From Hyphomicrobiaceae bacterium (GTDB taxonomy: Bacteria > Pseudomonadota > Alphaproteobacteria > Rhizobiales > Hyphomicrobiaceae): a DNA stretch of 7,488 nucleotides. Below the pieces are notes generated by a model that saw nothing but the letters and a program-made list of their open reading frames with translations, was not told the origin of the DNA and did no database searches. The stretch is taken from positions 1 to 7,488 of the forward strand of contig JAGRKR010000350.1 in NCBI GenBank assembly GCA_020442225.1. Direction: 5' to 3'. Shown piece after piece: positions 6,028 to 7,488 of this stretch. The translations under genes were made by a program, and so were the position numbers. The stretch's first letter is position 1. Each line of letters opens with the position of its first letter.

Positions 6028-6621
6028 ATGATGCGCAAGATCGCCCACGCCTCGTTGCTCGCTCTCACGCTGCTGGTTCTGGCCTTGGCCGGGTCCGGCA
6101 GCGGCTTGGCGTGCGATCATGCCAAGATGGCGGCGGCTCCCGAGGCGCCCGTCACGGCACCTGTCACGGTTTCGACCCCTGTCACGAGTCCAGCACCTGT
6201 CGCTGCTCCGGCCACGGACGCACGTGAGAGGCAACTGGCGCCGCCCCACCATCGCGCAGCCACGCCCGACCACCAGCCCTTGCAGACGAGCGAGGGCGCC
6301 GACCACGGCCCGGATCACGCCGGGCACTCGGGCAACCACGATTGCTGCGTATCTGCCGGGCTCCACCATCTCGCACGATGCGCTGGCCTGTGCTGCAGTT
6401 GCTCGCAGCCCGTGACCGTCGTGCTCGCCAGCGCGGACACGCGTCGGCTCGTCCTGGCAAAGCCGGCCCGACCCGGCGCTCCGCAGGTCCGCCCCGTCGC
6501 CTTGCAGGCCGTGCGCCACGAGAGCAGCACCGGGCCACCGATCGCCGGCGTGGCCGACGCCAGCGCCCGCCTCTCCCCCGCGGAGCGGCGGCTCATGCGA
6601 TTCCTGCGCCTTACACTCTGA
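6028..6621 (+). CDS. Secreted His/Cys-rich putative metal-binding protein
   Basis: This is a 197-residue protein with a clear export signal: MMRKIAHAS followed by a Leu/Ala core to about residue 22 and a likely signal peptidase I cut after GLA at 28. The lipobox is imperfect because Gly, not Leu, is at -3 from Cys29. A Pro/Val/Thr/Ala linker at 37-63 is built from short repeats. Residues 74-125 then carry nine His and six Cys, in runs such as HH, DHGPDHAGH, NHDCC, HHLARC and CCSC. The C-terminal third is plain and basic, ending SPAERRLMRFLRL. It sits directly before a CusB-like adaptor, so a periplasmic copper or silver binding or sensing role is the best inference. The layout recalls CopL/DUF2946-type accessory proteins, but I cannot confirm membership. 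The start is uncertain: ATG at 6028 and 6031 are adjacent, and GAGGG at 6023-6027 is unusually close to both. Confidence 0.72.
   Translation: MMRKIAHASLLALTLLVLALAGSGSGLACDHAKMAAAPEAPVTAPVTVSTPVTSPAPVAAPATDARERQLAPPHHRAATPDHQPLQTSEGADHGPDHAGHSGNHDCCVSAGLHHLARCAGLCCSCSQPVTVVLASADTRRLVLAKPARPGAPQVRPVALQAVRHESSTGPPIAGVADASARLSPAERRLMRFLRLTL
6148..6204 (+). repeat. Short degenerate repeats encoding a Pro-Val-Thr linker
   Basis: The unit CC(C/T)GTCACG occurs at 6148-6156, 6160-6168 and 6178-6186, with a decayed copy CCTGTCGCT at 6196-6204; start-to-start distances are 12, 18 and 18 bases. Each copy keeps the coding phase and gives Pro-Val-Thr (Pro-Val-Ala in the last). It separates the signal peptide from the His/Cys-rich part and probably forms a flexible, extended linker that can grow or shrink by slippage in multiples of three. 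Confidence 0.6.
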
Positions 6622-6723
6622 TTCCAGCTCCTCTCACGGCGACAGCCGTCGGTTCGCGCCCGCAGCGCGACCGGCTCCGGCGTCGCTGCGTACTCGTTAC
6701 CCGAGACCTGTGACCCGAGCGGA

Positions 6724-6773
6724 CCGGCGGTCGCGAGCCCCCGGCCCAGCCCCCGGCACAACGGGATCGCCGG
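6724..6773. repeat. Inverted repeat before the efflux adaptor gene
   Basis: CCGGCGGTC at 6724-6732 faces GATCGCCGG at 6765-6773, pairing at nine positions with one G-U, around a 32-base loop. It lies in the 190-base gap between the His/Cys-rich gene and the adaptor, where I see no other gene. It may fold in a shared transcript or be chance in GC-rich DNA; the long loop argues against a terminator. Confidence 0.25.
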
Positions 6774-6811
6774 CCGACTCGCATCGGCTGGACGATCGAG
6801 GAGCAAGACTG

Positions 6812-7488
6812 ATGTGCACCACCTGCCGACTGCAACGTCCACCCCGTCGACGGCGACTTGTCCTCGCCGCCGTGACCAGCCCTTGGCTGATCGCGCTGGC
6901 GATGACGCCATGGCGCGCTACGCAGGTGTTGGGGCAAGGCCCGGAGGCGACGAGCGCCGATTGGAGCTTCACTCTCGTCGCCGCCGCACAGGCCAAGGAC
7001 GGCGCCGCCAAGGCCGTCAAATACACCTGCCCGATGCACCCCCATTACATCGCCGACCATCCCGGCACATGCCCGATCTGCGGCATGGATCTCGTCAAGG
7101 TGGCCGCGGCGGAGCCCGGCGCTCCTTCCAAGGGGATGAGCCGCGAGATCGTGCGCATCGCGCCCGAAACGCTGCAAAGCATGGGAATACGCATCGCCAA
7201 GGTCGAGCAGGCAAGCTTCGGCCGCAGCATCCGCTCGACCGGCATGGTGATGGCCAACGACCGCCTGCGCACCATCCTGACCGGGCGCGTCGAAGGCTGG
7301 ATCGAGGACCTGCGCGTGACCGCCGTCGGCGACGCGGTCAAGCGCGGAATGCGCCTCTTCGAGATGTTCAGCCCCGAGCTCATCGTGTCGCAGCGTGACT
7401 ATCTCGCCGCCCTCGCCACCCGCGACGAGCGGCGACGCGCCGACGTCGAGCAGCGGCTGCGCTCGTTCGGCCTCCAGACCCAGGCCAT
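6812..7488 (+). CDS. cusB: CusB-like RND efflux periplasmic adaptor, truncated at window edge
   Basis: The frame runs 225 codons from ATG at 6812 to the right edge without a stop. GAGGAG at 6797-6802, nine bases upstream, supports the start. The N-terminus is MCTTC, then an Arg cluster at 12-15 and a hydrophobic stretch to about 31: an export signal, with RRRRLVLAA somewhat like a Tat motif. Residues 71-94 hold the heavy-metal-binding domain found in many CusB-type adaptors: YTCPMHP (Cys73, Met75, His76) and CPICGMDL (Cys87, Cys90, Met92). About 158-200 is the adaptor core, reading GRVEGWIEDLRV, then GDAVKRGMRLFEMFSPELIVSQRDYL, the family's lipoyl-like and hairpin entry region. CusB links the inner-membrane RND pump CusA to the outer-membrane channel CusC and passes Cu(I)/Ag(I) to the pump. 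The rest of the adaptor and probably cusA should follow. Silver, copper or another soft metal cannot be told apart from this fragment. Confidence 0.9.
   Translation, partial: MCTTCRLQRPPRRRRLVLAAVTSPWLIALAMTPWRATQVLGQGPEATSADWSFTLVAAAQAKDGAAKAVKYTCPMHPHYIADHPGTCPICGMDLVKVAAAEPGAPSKGMSREIVRIAPETLQSMGIRIAKVEQASFGRSIRSTGMVMANDRLRTILTGRVEGWIEDLRVTAVGDAVKRGMRLFEMFSPELIVSQRDYLAALATRDERRRADVEQRLRSFGLQTQA

Overview
The window is GC-rich DNA with tightly packed genes. It reads like an alphaproteobacterium, most likely of the Rhizobiales/Hyphomicrobiales type. That placement is inferred from three things: strong G/C bias at third codon positions, an Omp25-like small beta-barrel protein, and FixK/FnrL-type boxes of the TTGAT-N4-(G/A)(C/T)CAA form. 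No RNA gene, CRISPR array, insertion sequence or integrase is visible.

Layout. (1) Positions 1-1946, minus strand: two family-2 glycosyltransferases. The first-transcribed is 1946 to 999 and the second is 866 to beyond the left edge, so this looks like part of a surface-glycan locus. (2) Positions 2306-3127, plus strand: a secreted outer-membrane beta-barrel protein, divergent from the glycosyltransferases across a gene-free 359 bp. (3) Positions 3355-4191, minus strand: a formate/nitrite-transporter (FNT) family channel, convergent with the barrel gene and followed by a good hairpin. (4) Positions 4528-5908, plus strand: two adjacent 2-oxoglutarate/Fe(II) oxygenases with one base between stop and start. 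They diverge from the FNT gene across 336 bp that hold two FNR/FixK-like dyads. (5) Positions 6028 to the right edge, plus strand: a secreted His/Cys-rich protein, then a CusB-like periplasmic adaptor that runs off the window. This is the start of a copper/silver-type RND efflux locus.

How they may work together. The glycosyltransferases form one unit and the metal genes another. The FNT gene and the oxygenase pair share a divergent control region whose boxes suggest an oxygen-responsive Crp/Fnr regulator. The oxygenase pair is the least explained part. Both proteins keep the full HxD...H...R metal and co-substrate signature and resemble each other around it, but nothing in the sequence names a substrate. 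The His/Cys-rich protein in front of the adaptor is the second item worth following up. No clearly new multi-gene system can be claimed from the sequence alone.
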